Positions 7,799 through 16,262 of a stretch of 64,000 nt of DNA are shown here, piece after piece; the first letter of the stretch is position 1; each line of letters begins with the position of its first letter. Source of the DNA: Poindextera sp035604135 (GTDB taxonomy: Bacteria > Pseudomonadota > Alphaproteobacteria > Caulobacterales > Caulobacteraceae). The position numbers and the translations under genes are program-made. The notes beneath the pieces were generated by a model. That model was given only the letters and a program-made list of their open reading frames with translations, did not search any database and was not told where the DNA came from. The stretch is taken from NCBI GenBank assembly GCA_035604135.1, contig DATNJB010000060.1, forward strand, positions 62,001-126,000, read 5' to 3'.

Positions 7799-8671
7799 TC
7801 ACCCCTTCGCGGGGCGGAGGTCGAGGCCGGAGATGGCCTGGAAGCGGTCGAAGTAGACATCGTCGTCGAGGGTGTCCGAGAGCGCGATCCACTGCTCGTC
7901 GGTCTGGCTCGCGCGCAGGTCGAGGAACGGTTGCGCGTCCGGCCCCGACGGCGTGCGGAAGCCGGTGATCTTGCCGTCGATTATGTCCAGGATTGCGTCC
8001 GCAACGATCGAGGGCGGCGGCCCGGCGACAGCGGTCGGGGCATAGAAGGCGCGCATGCGCCCGCCGTGCGGATAGGCGGTGCCCTCCTTCACCTTCGGCA
8101 GGTTTTCGATCGTCATCGGCGTTGCGATGATGCCGGGCTCGACGACCGCGACGCGCACGCCGAACGCGCCCAGCTCCTGCGCCAGCGCCTCGCTCATGCC
8201 CTCGACGGCGAACTTGGAGGCGGAATAGGCGCCCGAGCCCATGCCGACAATTTTGCCGGCGATCGAGGTCACGTTGATGATCAGCCCGCTCCGGCGCTGG
8301 CGGAACGCCGGCGCCACCGCCTTGATGCAGCGGAGCGTGCCGAAATAGTTGGTGTTCATCACCGCCTGGAACTGCGCCAGCGTCTCGTCCTCGACGGCGT
8401 TGATCGAATAGATGCCGGCGTTGTTGACCAGGACGTCGATGCTCTCGGGCTTGGCGACGTCGGAGCCGAACAGCCTGGCGACCGAGGCGTCACTGGCGAC
8501 ATCGAGCTCGGCCACCGTGATCGGCAGCTTCTCGCGCGCCGCGATGCCGGCGAGGTCGCTTTCGCCCGGACGGCGCATGGCGGCGACGACCGCGTGCCCA
8601 GCGCGGGCGAGCACCAGCGCCGCCTCCCGCCCGATCCCCTTGCTGGCGCCCGTGATGAGCACTTTGGCCAT
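7799..8671 (-). CDS. SDR-family NAD(P)-dependent oxidoreductase (1)
   Basis: 290 residues from the ATG at 8671, which has GGGAGG upstream; ten extra in-frame codons farther upstream are unlikely. Classical SDR: VLITGASKGIGREAA nucleotide loop, DVLVNNAGIY, NVTSIAGK with the catalytic Ser, and YSASKFAVEGM with Tyr/Lys. The C-terminal third (YPHGGRMRAFY, then SGPDAQPFLDLRASQTDEQW) is shared with the SDR at 29683-30546, so these are paralogues of one subfamily. Reversible oxidation of an alcohol or ketone is expected. Divergent from the flavin monooxygenase relic at 8811. Confidence 0.85.
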   Translation of the reverse strand: MAKVLITGASKGIGREAALVLARAGHAVVAAMRRPGESDLAGIAAREKLPITVAELDVASDASVARLFGSDVAKPESIDVLVNNAGIYSINAVEDETLAQFQAVMNTNYFGTLRCIKAVAPAFRQRRSGLIINVTSIAGKIVGMGSGAYSASKFAVEGMSEALAQELGAFGVRVAVVEPGIIATPMTIENLPKVKEGTAYPHGGRMRAFYAPTAVAGPPPSIVADAILDIIDGKITGFRTPSGPDAQPFLDLRASQTDEQWIALSDTLDDDVYFDRFQAISGLDLRPAKG

Positions 8672-8810
8672 TCCGGCTCCCTCCCGCGTTCGTGCGCCCA
8701 TCTATGGCTCGACGGCCGCCGCGGAGCAAACGCCGCCAGGCGCCGCAGCCGCGCTGGACAGCTGACGGCGGGTGGGGGAGGGTGCCAGCGGTCGGACGCT
8801 GGGGGCGCAG

Positions 8811-10044
8811 TTGAACACCTACGATCTCATCATCGTCGGCGGCGGCATTGGCGGTTCGGCGCTGGCGACCGTGATGGCGCGCGCCGGCAAATCCGTGCTC
8901 CTGCTCGAAACGTCCGATGTGTACGAGGACAAGGTGCGGGGCGAGTGGATGGCGCCCTGGGGTGTCGCCGAGGCCAAGCGGCTCGGGCTCTACGACATCC
9001 TGATGGCCGCCGGCGGGCACCACGTGACGCGGCACGTGAGCTATGACGAGTCCCTCGAGCCGAAGGCGGCCGAGGCTTTCGCCATACCGCTGGGCGTCTT
9101 TGCGGAAGGCGTGCCGGGGCCGCTTTGTCTGCGTCACCCGGTCCACTGCCAGGCGCTGTTCGACGCCGCGAAGGCCGCCGGCGCCGAGGCCCTGCGCGGC
9201 GTGAACGTGCTAGAGGTTGGGGCAGGAGACGCTCCGCGCGTGGTCTACGAGATCGGCGGCGAGCGGCGCGAAGCCAACGGCCGGCTGCTGGTCGGCGCCG
9301 ATGGGCGCACATCTCAGGTGCGCGAGGCGATCGGGGTTCCGCTGCACCAGGACAAGCCGCACCACTGGTTCGCCGGCCTGCTCGTCGACGGCGCTGGAGG
9401 CTGGGATCCCGACGTCCAGGCCATCGGCACCGAGGGCGACTTCGGTTTCCTGGTGTTCCCCCCAGGGCAACGGCCGCGCGCGGGTCTACGGCGGCTATGC
9501 GCTGGATCAGGCGCAGCGGTTCCGCGGATCCGACGGACCGCGCCGGTTCCTCGACGCCTTCGCGATGACCTCCAGTCCGGAAAACCGGCATGTGGTTGCC
9601 GGCGAGCCGGCCGGGCCGCTGTTCAGCTATTTCAACAACGACGCCTGGACCGACGAGCCGTTCGCGAAGGGCGCCGTCCTGATCGGCGACGCCGCCGGCT
9701 GGAACGACCCGATCATCGGGCTTGGGCTCTCGATCACCTATCGAGACGTGCGCATCGTCAGCGACCTGCTCAAGTCCACCGACGACTGGGCGTCGCTGTC
9801 CTTCGCCAGCTACGGCGAGGAGCGGCGCGAACGCATGCGCCGGCTGCGTTTCGTCGCTGCGCTGCAGGCGACCCTCGACATGGAGTTCGACGAGGCTGCG
9901 CGCGAGCGGCGCAAGCGGGTGTTTGAGCGCTCCGCGTCCGACCCGAGCGTCAGGGCCTTCGCCGCGGCCATCATGGCCGGTCCGGAAGCGCTGCCGCCGG
10001 AGTTCTTCTCCGAGGCCTACCGCACGCGCGTGCTCGAGGGGTGA
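8811..10044 (+). pseudogene. FAD-dependent monooxygenase, frameshifted
   Basis: A p-hydroxybenzoate-hydroxylase-like flavoprotein split by a one-base insertion. The first frame (TTG 8811 with GGGGGC upstream; a GTG at 8772 is possible) gives YDLIIVGGGIGGSALATVM (FAD GxGxxG) and LLVGADGRTSQVREAIG (DG motif). At the CCCCCC run 9458-9463 the coding continues one base later as VYGGYALDQAQ..., VLIGDAAGWNDPIIGLGLS (GD motif) and ends at 10044. Removing one C restores FPQGNGRARVYGGY and an uninterrupted protein of about 410 residues. Either a recent inactivation or a consensus error in a homopolymer. Followed 22 bp later by an alcohol dehydrogenase. Confidence 0.8.
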
Positions 10045-10066
10045 GAGGGGCCTCAAGGAGAGCAGG

Positions 10067-11104
10067 ATGAAGGCGCTTTGCTACCACGGGGCCCGGGACA
10101 TCCGGTACGACTCGATGGCCGATGCGGCCATCGCCGACGAGCGCGACGTGATCGTGAAGATGGAGCGCTGCGGCATCTGCGGCTCGGACCTGCACATCTA
10201 TCACGGCCAGGGGTTCAGCCCGGACCTCGGCTTCTGCGTCGGCCACGAGGCGGTCGGCGAGGTGGTCGAGGTCGGTCGCGCTGTCCGCCGCCTGAAGGTC
10301 GGCGACCAGGTGATGATCTCGGCCGCGGTGGGCTGCGGCGCCTGCGCGTCCTGCCTGGCCGGCGACGTCAACCGCTGCCTGAACGGCGCCATGGCCTGCT
10401 ATGGCCTCTCCAGCCGGCTGCAGGGCTGCCAGGCGGAGGCGATCCGGGTGCCGGCCGGCGACTTCAACGCCGCGCCGATCCCCGAGGGCCTCACCCCCGA
10501 CCAGGCGCTGATGCTGACCGACAACCTGCCGACCGCTTGGTTCGGGCTGAAGGGCGCGGCGATCGAGCCGGGCGAGGACGTGGCGGTGGTCGGCCTCGGC
10601 CCCATCGGCCTGATGGCGGTCGAGGGCGCCTACGTGATGGGCGCGGCCCGCATGTTCGCCATCGACCTCGTTCCAGAGCGCCGCGCGGTCGCCGAGGCCC
10701 TTGGCGCGATCGCGCTGGACGCCGGCGAAGCCGTGCAGGCGATCGCCGAAGCCACCAAAGGGCGGATGGCGGCCAAGGCGGTGGAGGCGGTCGGCGCGGA
10801 CGCCACCATCAACCTCGCCATCGCCTCGGTCGGCCGTTCGGGCGTCGTCTCATGCATCGGGGTGAACCAGAACCCGACCTTCAGCTTCAACATGGCCGGA
10901 GCCTTCTTCCGCGGCCTCACCTTCACGACCGGGACCTGCTCGGTGCCGGAGCACTGGCCCGAGCTCGTGCCGCTGATCCGCCAGGGGTGCCTGCACCCTG
11001 AGCGGTTCGTGAGTCACCACATGCCGCTCGCGGACGGCGCCGAAGCCTACCGGCTGTTCGACGCCCGCGAGAACGGGGCGCTGAAGATGGTGATGACAGG
11101 GTAG
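10067..11104 (+). CDS. Zn-dependent alcohol dehydrogenase
   Basis: 345 residues; ATG 13 bases behind CAAGGAG. Medium-chain dehydrogenase with catalytic zinc ligands in CGICGSDLHIYHG and GHEAVGEV, the structural-zinc cysteines in VGCGACASCLAGDVNRC, and the nucleotide fold around VAVVGLGPIGLMAVEG. Late GLTFTTGTCSVPEHW is typical of formaldehyde-dehydrogenase/sorbitol-dehydrogenase-like members. It should oxidise an alcohol (or reduce an aldehyde) with NAD(P). Likely co-transcribed with the monooxygenase upstream. Substrate not deducible. Confidence 0.9.
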   Translation: MKALCYHGARDIRYDSMADAAIADERDVIVKMERCGICGSDLHIYHGQGFSPDLGFCVGHEAVGEVVEVGRAVRRLKVGDQVMISAAVGCGACASCLAGDVNRCLNGAMACYGLSSRLQGCQAEAIRVPAGDFNAAPIPEGLTPDQALMLTDNLPTAWFGLKGAAIEPGEDVAVVGLGPIGLMAVEGAYVMGAARMFAIDLVPERRAVAEALGAIALDAGEAVQAIAEATKGRMAAKAVEAVGADATINLAIASVGRSGVVSCIGVNQNPTFSFNMAGAFFRGLTFTTGTCSVPEHWPELVPLIRQGCLHPERFVSHHMPLADGAEAYRLFDARENGALKMVMTG

Positions 11105-11122
11105 GGCGGGCCTGCCGTGATG

Positions 11123-11160
11123 GGCGCCCCTTCTCCCGCGAGCGAGGGGAGAAGGGCGCC
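11123..11160. terminator. GC-rich hairpin between convergent genes
   Basis: GGCGCCCCTTCTCCC (11123-11137) pairs with GGGAGAAGGGCGCC (11147-11160) with one bulged C and a 9-nt loop. It lies between the dehydrogenase ending at 11104 and the PhyH gene ending at 11174 on the other strand. No T-run follows. It belongs to the CTTCTCCC hairpin family seen repeatedly in this window. Confidence 0.6.
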
Positions 11161-11173
11161 GGTCGCGAGCGAG

Positions 11174-12073
11174 CTACGCCGCGTCCATCTTCTTCTTCAA
11201 GCGCTCGGTGACCTGCTCGTAGAGGCCATCGTCCCAACCCGGCTTAACCTTTGCGCCCAGCGCAAACTGAGGCGGGACGCCCTCCGGCCCCTCGCCCGGC
11301 GGCAGCGGCGGGGAGAAGTAGCCCAGGGCGTAACTGCCCATGGCGTAGCCGAGCAGCGCCTGCAGTTTGGGATCGAGCGTTCGCGCGATGTGCGGCGGGC
11401 AGGAGAGATACTGGTTCTCCTCCTGCCGGAGCCAGCCCAGGCAATAGGTGAGGTTGATGCCGATGCGATCCTCACCTGTCGTGTTCTCGCCGCCGGCGTG
11501 GATCACCGAGCCGGAGTAGACCAGCACCGAGCCACGCTCCATCTCGGCATAGCCTACCTCGTCGGGCGTCGCCCGCCGCGAGTCCGGCCACGACGGGCTG
11601 CCCGGCACGAGCTGCGTCGCGCCGTTGGCTTTGGTGAAGTCGGTCATCGCCCAGATGGTGTTGAGCTGCGGCTCGATGCCTGTCAGGTAGCCGCCCCACG
11701 CCAGCTTGTCGCGGTGCAGGGGCTGCTTTGGCTGGCCCGGCCGGATGCGGATCACCTGTGTCAGGTGCAGCTGGTAGCGGTCGCAGGTCGGCAGGAGGAA
11801 GCCGTCGCAGGCGGCGAGCATCAGCGGATGCATGATCAGCTCGCGGCAGGCGGGCGAGCGGGCGACCAGCGCGCCGGTGCGCGTGGTCTGGAAACCGGAG
11901 AAGGCGTCGCGGCCATAGCCGGTCGCCTCGATGTAGGGGTCGATCTCGGCCCTGACCTTGGCGATGCCGGCGTCGTCCAGCACACGGTCGATGATCAGCG
12001 CGCCGTCGGTCTTCAGGGCTTCGACGATCACGTCGGGCGACACATCGGCCGGAACGTGCTTGAGCTCGGGCAT
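11174..12073 (-). CDS. phytanoyl-CoA dioxygenase (PhyH)-family protein (2)
   Basis: 299 residues from ATG 12073, with GGAGG upstream; the frame is open for a further 94 codons but that part is Arg/Ser-rich and has no similarity. Iron ligands: LHRDKLAWGG (HxD) and SVIHAGGENTTGEDRIGINLTY (distal His and the 2-oxoglutarate Arg). VPADVSPDVIVEALKTDGAL and VPGSPSWPDSRR are usual PhyH features. The C-terminal KVKPGWDDGLYEQVTE tail is characteristic of a bacterial subfamily. Expected Fe(II)/2-oxoglutarate-dependent hydroxylase. It is 58 bp downstream of the SDR at 12132 on the same strand. Confidence 0.85.
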   Translation of the reverse strand: MPELKHVPADVSPDVIVEALKTDGALIIDRVLDDAGIAKVRAEIDPYIEATGYGRDAFSGFQTTRTGALVARSPACRELIMHPLMLAACDGFLLPTCDRYQLHLTQVIRIRPGQPKQPLHRDKLAWGGYLTGIEPQLNTIWAMTDFTKANGATQLVPGSPSWPDSRRATPDEVGYAEMERGSVLVYSGSVIHAGGENTTGEDRIGINLTYCLGWLRQEENQYLSCPPHIARTLDPKLQALLGYAMGSYALGYFSPPLPPGEGPEGVPPQFALGAKVKPGWDDGLYEQVTERLKKKMDAA

Positions 12074-12131
12074 CCAGCGGCCCTCCTTTCCGGCGATGTC
12101 AGGCCGTCGGGGCGGCGCCGTCAAGCGGGTC

Positions 12132-12833
12132 CTAGAACCGCTCCACCCACGGCCTGAGCTCGATCTCCCAGCTCCAGGCGCTGCGGTGCTGGCGCAACAC
12201 GTCGAGGTAGGCCTCAGCGACCGCGTCGGGATCGAGCGTGCTGTCGGGGTGATCGGCCGGATCGGCGCGGTTGGCGCTGCGCACGCCACCGTCGATGACG
12301 AAGTGGGCGACGTGGATGCCCTGCGGCCCGAGCTCGCGCGCGGCGCTCTGCGCAAGCCCGCGCAGGGCGAACTTGCCCATGGCGAAGCCGGAGGAGAGCG
12401 GGAACCCCTTCACGCTGGCCGTTGCGCCGGTGATGAGGATGGCGCCGCGCTCGTTCGGCAGCATGCGCCGCGCCGCCTGTTGGACCACCAGGAAGCCGCC
12501 GAAGGCGGAGATGTCGATGGCCCGTCTAAGCTCGGTCGGGTCGAGGTCGGCGATCCGCCCGCGAACGCGCGCGGCGGCGTTGAAGATGACGACGTCCGGC
12601 GTCCCGATCTTGGCGTCGACCGCGTCGAACAGCATGGCGACCGCGGCTGGGTCGGACGCGTCCGCTGCGAAGGTCGCCGCGCCGGTCTCGGCCGCGAGCG
12701 CCGCCAGCTTGTCGGTGTTGCGAGCGGCGAGGCCGACCTTGAGGCCGGCGGCGGCGAGCGCGCGCGCCACGGAGGCGCTGATCCCGGGGCCGGCCCCGAC
12801 GATCAGCGCGGTCGAATAGGGGATGTCAGCCAA
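12132..12833 (-). CDS. atypical SDR-family protein (2), catalytic Tyr replaced
   Basis: 233 residues; TTG start with GGAGG six bases upstream. The Rossmann loop ALIVGAGPGISASVARAL and VIFNAAARV are SDR-like, but where the YxxxK pair is expected the protein reads SGFAMGKFALRGLAQ: the lysine is kept, the tyrosine is Phe. The following ELGPQGIHVAHFVIDGGV is typical of an SDR subfamily that, as I recall, commonly lacks this Tyr, so the change is probably a subfamily trait and not decay. Activity could be reductase with altered acid/base or non-catalytic. Upstream of the PhyH gene in the same direction. Confidence 0.8.
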   Translation of the reverse strand: MADIPYSTALIVGAGPGISASVARALAAAGLKVGLAARNTDKLAALAAETGAATFAADASDPAAVAMLFDAVDAKIGTPDVVIFNAAARVRGRIADLDPTELRRAIDISAFGGFLVVQQAARRMLPNERGAILITGATASVKGFPLSSGFAMGKFALRGLAQSAARELGPQGIHVAHFVIDGGVRSANRADPADHPDSTLDPDAVAEAYLDVLRQHRSAWSWEIELRPWVERF

Positions 12834-12981
12834 GGGCGGCCTCCGTTCGCGTCCTGCTGGACAGGTAGTGGCGCATGCGGCCGCGCCAACCCCTGTGTAA
12901 CGATAGCGTGTCCGGCGGAGCTTGCAGGGGCGGCCCTGATGCGGGCAATTGGCGACAAGTCGCCTTGAAGGAGGTCCCGCG

Positions 12982-13857
12982 ATGAGCGTTCAGGAGCTGC
13001 GGTTCCGCTACGAGGGCGGCGACGGCGCCGGGCTCGCCGGCTTCCGCTGGAGCGCGGGGGCCAAGCCGAAGGCGGTTCTGCAGCTGGCCCACGGCGCGGG
13101 CGAGCACAGCGGGCGCTACCGCGAACCGCTCGCGCCGCTCGTCCGGGCCGGCTACCTGATCTACGCCGCCGATCATCGCGGCCACGGCCTGACCAGCGGC
13201 ATGGCGAGCCTCGGCGATTTCGGCCCCGGCGGCGCGCCGGCCGCGATCGACGACATGGCGGCCTTAAGCCGCCGGGCGCGGGCGGAGAACCCGGGCCTGC
13301 CGCTGATCCTGATGGGCCACTCGATGGGAGCGATGTTCTCGCAGGCCTACATCCTCGATCATTCGGACCTGATCGACGCGCTGGTGCTCTCGGGGACGGC
13401 GGGCCCCGGCCCGCGGGGCCCTGGCGGGCCGAACAGCGGCTACGCCAACCCGCGCACCGACTACGACTGGCTGTCGCGCGACGAGGCCGAGGTCGACAAG
13501 TACATCGCCGACCCCTTCTGCGGCATCCGCTTTACGCCGGACTCGGCCGCATCGTTCGCAGCGCTGCGCGAGCGCGACGCTGGCCCGGGGGCCCTGGCCA
13601 AGGTGAAGAAGGGTCTGCCCGTCTACGTCTTCGTGGGCGACGAAGACCCGATCAATCAGAAGCTCGCGCGGCTAACGCCGCTGATCGACGCCTATCGCGC
13701 GGCCGGGCTCGACGTGACGCTGAAGGTCTATCCGGGTGGCCGGCATGAGATGCTGAACGAGACCAACCGCGCCGAGGTGGTGGCCGATCTCCTCGCCTGG
13801 CTCGATGCCGCGGTCGCCCGGCTGGCGCGGGCGCCGGCCGCCGTCGCCGGGCGCTAA
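12982..13857 (+). CDS. alpha/beta hydrolase, monoacylglycerol lipase-like
   Basis: 291 residues; ATG behind AAGGAGG with 7-base spacing (33 bp of open frame upstream ignored). The serine hydrolase plan is complete: LAHGAGEHSGRY oxyanion loop, AADHRGHGLT, nucleophile elbow LMGHSMGAMFSQ, acid in VFVGDEDPINQK and histidine in GGRHEMLNE. The HGAGEHSGRY and RGHGxS combination is typical of monoglyceride lipase/lysophospholipase (Hydrolase_4). Cytoplasmic, no signal peptide. It is followed after 7 bp by the membrane protein gene, so probably one transcript. Confidence 0.85.
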   Translation: MSVQELRFRYEGGDGAGLAGFRWSAGAKPKAVLQLAHGAGEHSGRYREPLAPLVRAGYLIYAADHRGHGLTSGMASLGDFGPGGAPAAIDDMAALSRRARAENPGLPLILMGHSMGAMFSQAYILDHSDLIDALVLSGTAGPGPRGPGGPNSGYANPRTDYDWLSRDEAEVDKYIADPFCGIRFTPDSAASFAALRERDAGPGALAKVKKGLPVYVFVGDEDPINQKLARLTPLIDAYRAAGLDVTLKVYPGGRHEMLNETNRAEVVADLLAWLDAAVARLARAPAAVAGR

Positions 13858-13864
13858 GCGAACA

Positions 13865-14578
13865 ATGGCGTCCAGGTTGGAGCGGCTTTGGGCGGGGATC
13901 CGGCAGAACGGCCCCGGCTACGGGCTTGAGATCCTCGTCAACGGCGTCCTGCCGCTGGTGATCTACCAGCTGACCGACAAGCGGCTGGGCGATGTCGGCG
14001 CGCTCATCGCCTCCTCCGTTCCGCCTATCATCTGGAGCATCTACCAGTTCGTGCGCGCGCGGCGCATCGACGCGCTCTCGCTGCTCATTATAGCTGGGAT
14101 CGCGTTCTCGCTCCTGGCGCTGCTCGGCGGCGGCGGCGCCAAGTTCCTGCAGCTGCGCGAGAATCTGGTCACCGGCGTCATCGGTGCGATCTTCCTGGGC
14201 TCCATCGCGATCGGCCAGCCGCTGATCTATCACCTCGCCCGCGCCGGCATGAACCGCAACAACCAGGCCGGCGAGGCGGCCGAGTTCCAGTCCCTGCGGG
14301 ACAACCCCTTCTTCAAGCGCACCATGCGGACGATGACGCTGGTCTGGGGGTTGGGGCTGATCGCTCGCACCGCCATCGCGGTCTATCTGGTGTTCAAAGT
14401 CTCGATCCCGACCTTCCTCGCCATCAACCCTGTGCTGGGCTATGTCTCGACGGGCCTCCTGGCCGGCTGGACCTTCTGGTACGCCCAACGCGCCCGGCGC
14501 ATCGGCGCCGCCCGCCGCGCGGCGGCGGAAGCGGCCGCGGCGCAGGCCAATGTAGTTCCGGCCAGCGCCGGGTCCTGA
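13865..14578 (+). CDS. VC0807-family integral membrane protein
   Basis: 237 residues with about five to six hydrophobic helices: GLEILVNGVLPLVIYQL, ALIASSVPPIIWSIYQF followed by VRARRIDALSLLIIAGIAFSLLALL, VTGVIGAIFLGSIAIG, the FFKRTMRTMTLVWGLGLI segment and a last helix LLAGWTFWYAQRARR. The order (VNGVLP...PPIIWS...RRIDALS...FKRTMRTMTLVWG) matches the VC0807/intracellular-septation-like membrane family. Function unknown in the literature as far as I know. ATG chosen at 13865 just after the upstream hydrolase stop; 20 upstream in-frame codons overlap that gene. Confidence 0.75.
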   Translation: MASRLERLWAGIRQNGPGYGLEILVNGVLPLVIYQLTDKRLGDVGALIASSVPPIIWSIYQFVRARRIDALSLLIIAGIAFSLLALLGGGGAKFLQLRENLVTGVIGAIFLGSIAIGQPLIYHLARAGMNRNNQAGEAAEFQSLRDNPFFKRTMRTMTLVWGLGLIARTAIAVYLVFKVSIPTFLAINPVLGYVSTGLLAGWTFWYAQRARRIGAARRAAAEAAAAQANVVPASAGS

Positions 14579-14608
14579 TATCGTGCCTACCCCACCGGGA
14601 GCTTGCAG

Positions 14609-15054
14609 ATGACCATCCGCGGCATCGACCACATCAACATCGGCACCGACCGGCTCGAGGAGACGGTCGCCTTCTTCCGCGACATCCTGGGCTTGCAGCC
14701 AGGCTGGCGACCCGACTTCCCGATTGGCGGCGCGTGGCTCTACGCCGGCGACACCGCCGTCGTGCACCTGGTCCAGCTCTCCGAGCCGAAGCTGCCTTCC
14801 CGCGAGGCGGCGCTGGACCACTTCGCGTTCCGGATCGAGGACTACGATGGGATTCTCGCCCGACTGAAGGCGGCGGGCGTCAAGTACCAGGCGGTCGACA
14901 TCCCCAACACCGAGATCCGGCAGATCAACATCCGCGACCCCAACGGCGCGAACATCGAGCTGAACTACCGCCCGGACGGACCGCCGCCGGCGGTCGCCAA
15001 GAGCAAGCGCGCGACCGCGACCGCCCAGGGCCTTTCACGGTGCTCGACGTCTAG
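14609..15054 (+). CDS. VOC-family (glyoxalase/dioxygenase-fold) protein, 3' frameshift
   Basis: ATG 14609 with GGGAG upstream. The product begins MTIRGIDHINIGTDRLEETV and contains FFRDILGLQPGWRPDF, WLYAGDTAVVHL, ALDHFAFRIEDYDGIL and IRDPNGANIELNY, a complete single VOC unit with metal-ligand positions (H..., H, E). After the glutamine at 15026-15028 the literal frame runs on for hundreds of bases into the opposite-strand GNAT gene, which is implausible; inserting one G in the GGG at 15028-15030 gives a tail GPFTVLDV and stop TAG 15052-15054, just before a hairpin. I therefore place the end at 15054 and a one-base deletion near 15028. Intact length would be about 148 residues. Reaction unknown. 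Confidence 0.7.
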
Positions 15055-15065
15055 CGATGGGCGCC

Positions 15066-15088
15066 CCTTCTCCCTCGAGGGGAGAAGG
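15066..15088. terminator. CTTCTCCC hairpin
   Basis: CCTTCTCCC (15066-15074) pairs with GGGAGAAGG (15080-15088) across a 5-nt loop. It separates the VOC gene from the convergent GNAT gene. No T-run; possible terminator or REP-like unit. Confidence 0.55.
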
Positions 15089-15166
15089 CGCGCCGTGCCT
15101 GAAGCGCATAGCAATTTCGCTCCGCCAAATCCCAATGCGCTTAGCGGTGGGCGCAGGTCGGCGCGA

Positions 15167-15781
15167 CTACGCTGGGGCGACCTCGCGGCTCACGATCCAT
15201 GCGTGTTTGCCAACCTGCCGTCCGCGCGCGAAGCCGAACCGCTCGAACAGTTCGACGGTCGCGCTGAAGAGGAACCTGCCCTGAGCGTCGCGGCCGGCGG
15301 TCGTTTCGCTGATAGCCTCAACGCGTCCGCCGCCGGCTGCGGCGATCAGTGTCAACGCCCCTTCGAGGGCCGCTCGGGCAATCCCTTCTCCGCGATGGCG
15401 CTTGTCGACGAAGATGCAGGTGATCCGCCACTGGGCCCGGCGCGGCGGGTCCCTGTGGTAGGCTCGCGCGTGCCGGAGCGCGAGCTCGTCTGGGCCGCCA
15501 AACTGACACCAGCCCTGCACGAGGCCGTTCCCGTCGAACACCAGCGCTGCATGCGCGCGGTTCGCCCGCACCAGCTGCTCTTTCAGCGTACGGGGGTCGC
15601 TGACGCCCCGCTGGTAGGCGGTGTGAAACGCGATGCACCAGCAACCCCCATAGATCCCGTTGTTGCGAAGGACCAATTCGGCGAACGATTCCCACGTCGA
15701 TTCATCGAGCGGTCGGACGGTGAGGGCGCTCGGCTGGGGCGAGATCGCGCCTCTGGACGCGTCAGATGGCAGGTCGGGCAT
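15167..15781 (-). CDS. GNAT-family N-acetyltransferase (1)
   Basis: 204 residues from ATG 15781 (GGAGAGG seven bases upstream; ten extra codons before it are disregarded). The acetyl-CoA binding motif A is ITCIFVDKRHRGEGIARAALEGAL, with the R/Q-x-x-G-x-G/A loop as RHRGEG. The N-terminal half, with FAELVLRNNGIYGGCWCIAFH and LVQGWCQFGGPDEL, matches a GNAT subgroup that I have seen next to stress or antibiotic genes. C-terminal VELFERFGFARGRQVGKHAW is the usual beta6-7 region. Acetylates an unknown amine. Downstream of the broken NTF2-like gene, 72 bp away on the same strand. Confidence 0.8.
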   Translation of the reverse strand: MPDLPSDASRGAISPQPSALTVRPLDESTWESFAELVLRNNGIYGGCWCIAFHTAYQRGVSDPRTLKEQLVRANRAHAALVFDGNGLVQGWCQFGGPDELALRHARAYHRDPPRRAQWRITCIFVDKRHRGEGIARAALEGALTLIAAAGGGRVEAISETTAGRDAQGRFLFSATVELFERFGFARGRQVGKHAWIVSREVAPA

Positions 15782-15853
15782 GGGCGAGCCTCTCCAGCAA
15801 GGCCGCCACAATGTCTGTGATCGGCCGCGACGTGAAGGGCGGCCGGCCGCGGT

Positions 15854-16229
15854 TTAGGCGGGGACCGCCGCCTGCAACTGGGCGGGGTTATAGAAGAACC
15901 GCTCCTCGACGATCTTGTCGCCTTGCCAGCGTTGCCAGGCGATCTCCTCCATGTGGACCTTCGCGCCTCGGCGCGGACGAAGTCGAACGCCCAGTTGATC
16001 GCCACCCGATCGCCGTCGATGAGCACGGGGCCCATGCGGCGACCGGTTGTCCCCTTGAAGACGGAGAGGATGCGCTGCTCGTTCTCGACCAGCGCCGCCA
16101 TGCCGACGCGGGGCGCATCCTCGTTCTCGCGCATCGAGGCCTCGGGCGCGTAGTAAGTCTCGCTCGCTCGACGAAACGCCCTGCCTCCACGGCGCTGACG
16201 AAGGCTTCGACGGTCGCGAGTGTTGGCAT
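15854..16229 (-). pseudogene. NTF2/SnoaL-like protein, two frameshifts
   Basis: The 124-residue product can only be assembled from all three frames. Start ATG 16229 gives MPTLATVEAFVSAVEAGRF; near the tetranucleotide repeat 16161-16172 (CTCG units) it must shift to read ETYYAPEASMREN, GMAALVENEQRILSVF and INWAFDFVRAE; near 15963-15970 it shifts again to VHMEEIAWQRWQGDKIVEERFFYNP and ends at 15854. Each shift equals one missing base. The assembled sequence is a typical nuclear-transport-factor-2-like fold (pseudo-enzyme or isomerase). Transcribed divergently from a TetR gene across a palindromic operator. Real decay or consensus errors. Confidence 0.75.
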
Positions 16230-16262
16230 GGCAGGCTCCGGCGCTGAGAGAAACAGACTGTC

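Noticed and set aside
7482..7860. Small frames with HQAHQAHQ or LGVLGVLGG peptides
   Set aside because: They translate the 9-mer inverted repeat and are known-type false ORFs.
14603..15820. 405-residue VOC fusion protein
   Set aside because: The second half is antisense to the GNAT gene and lacks any domain; explained by a lost base near 15028.
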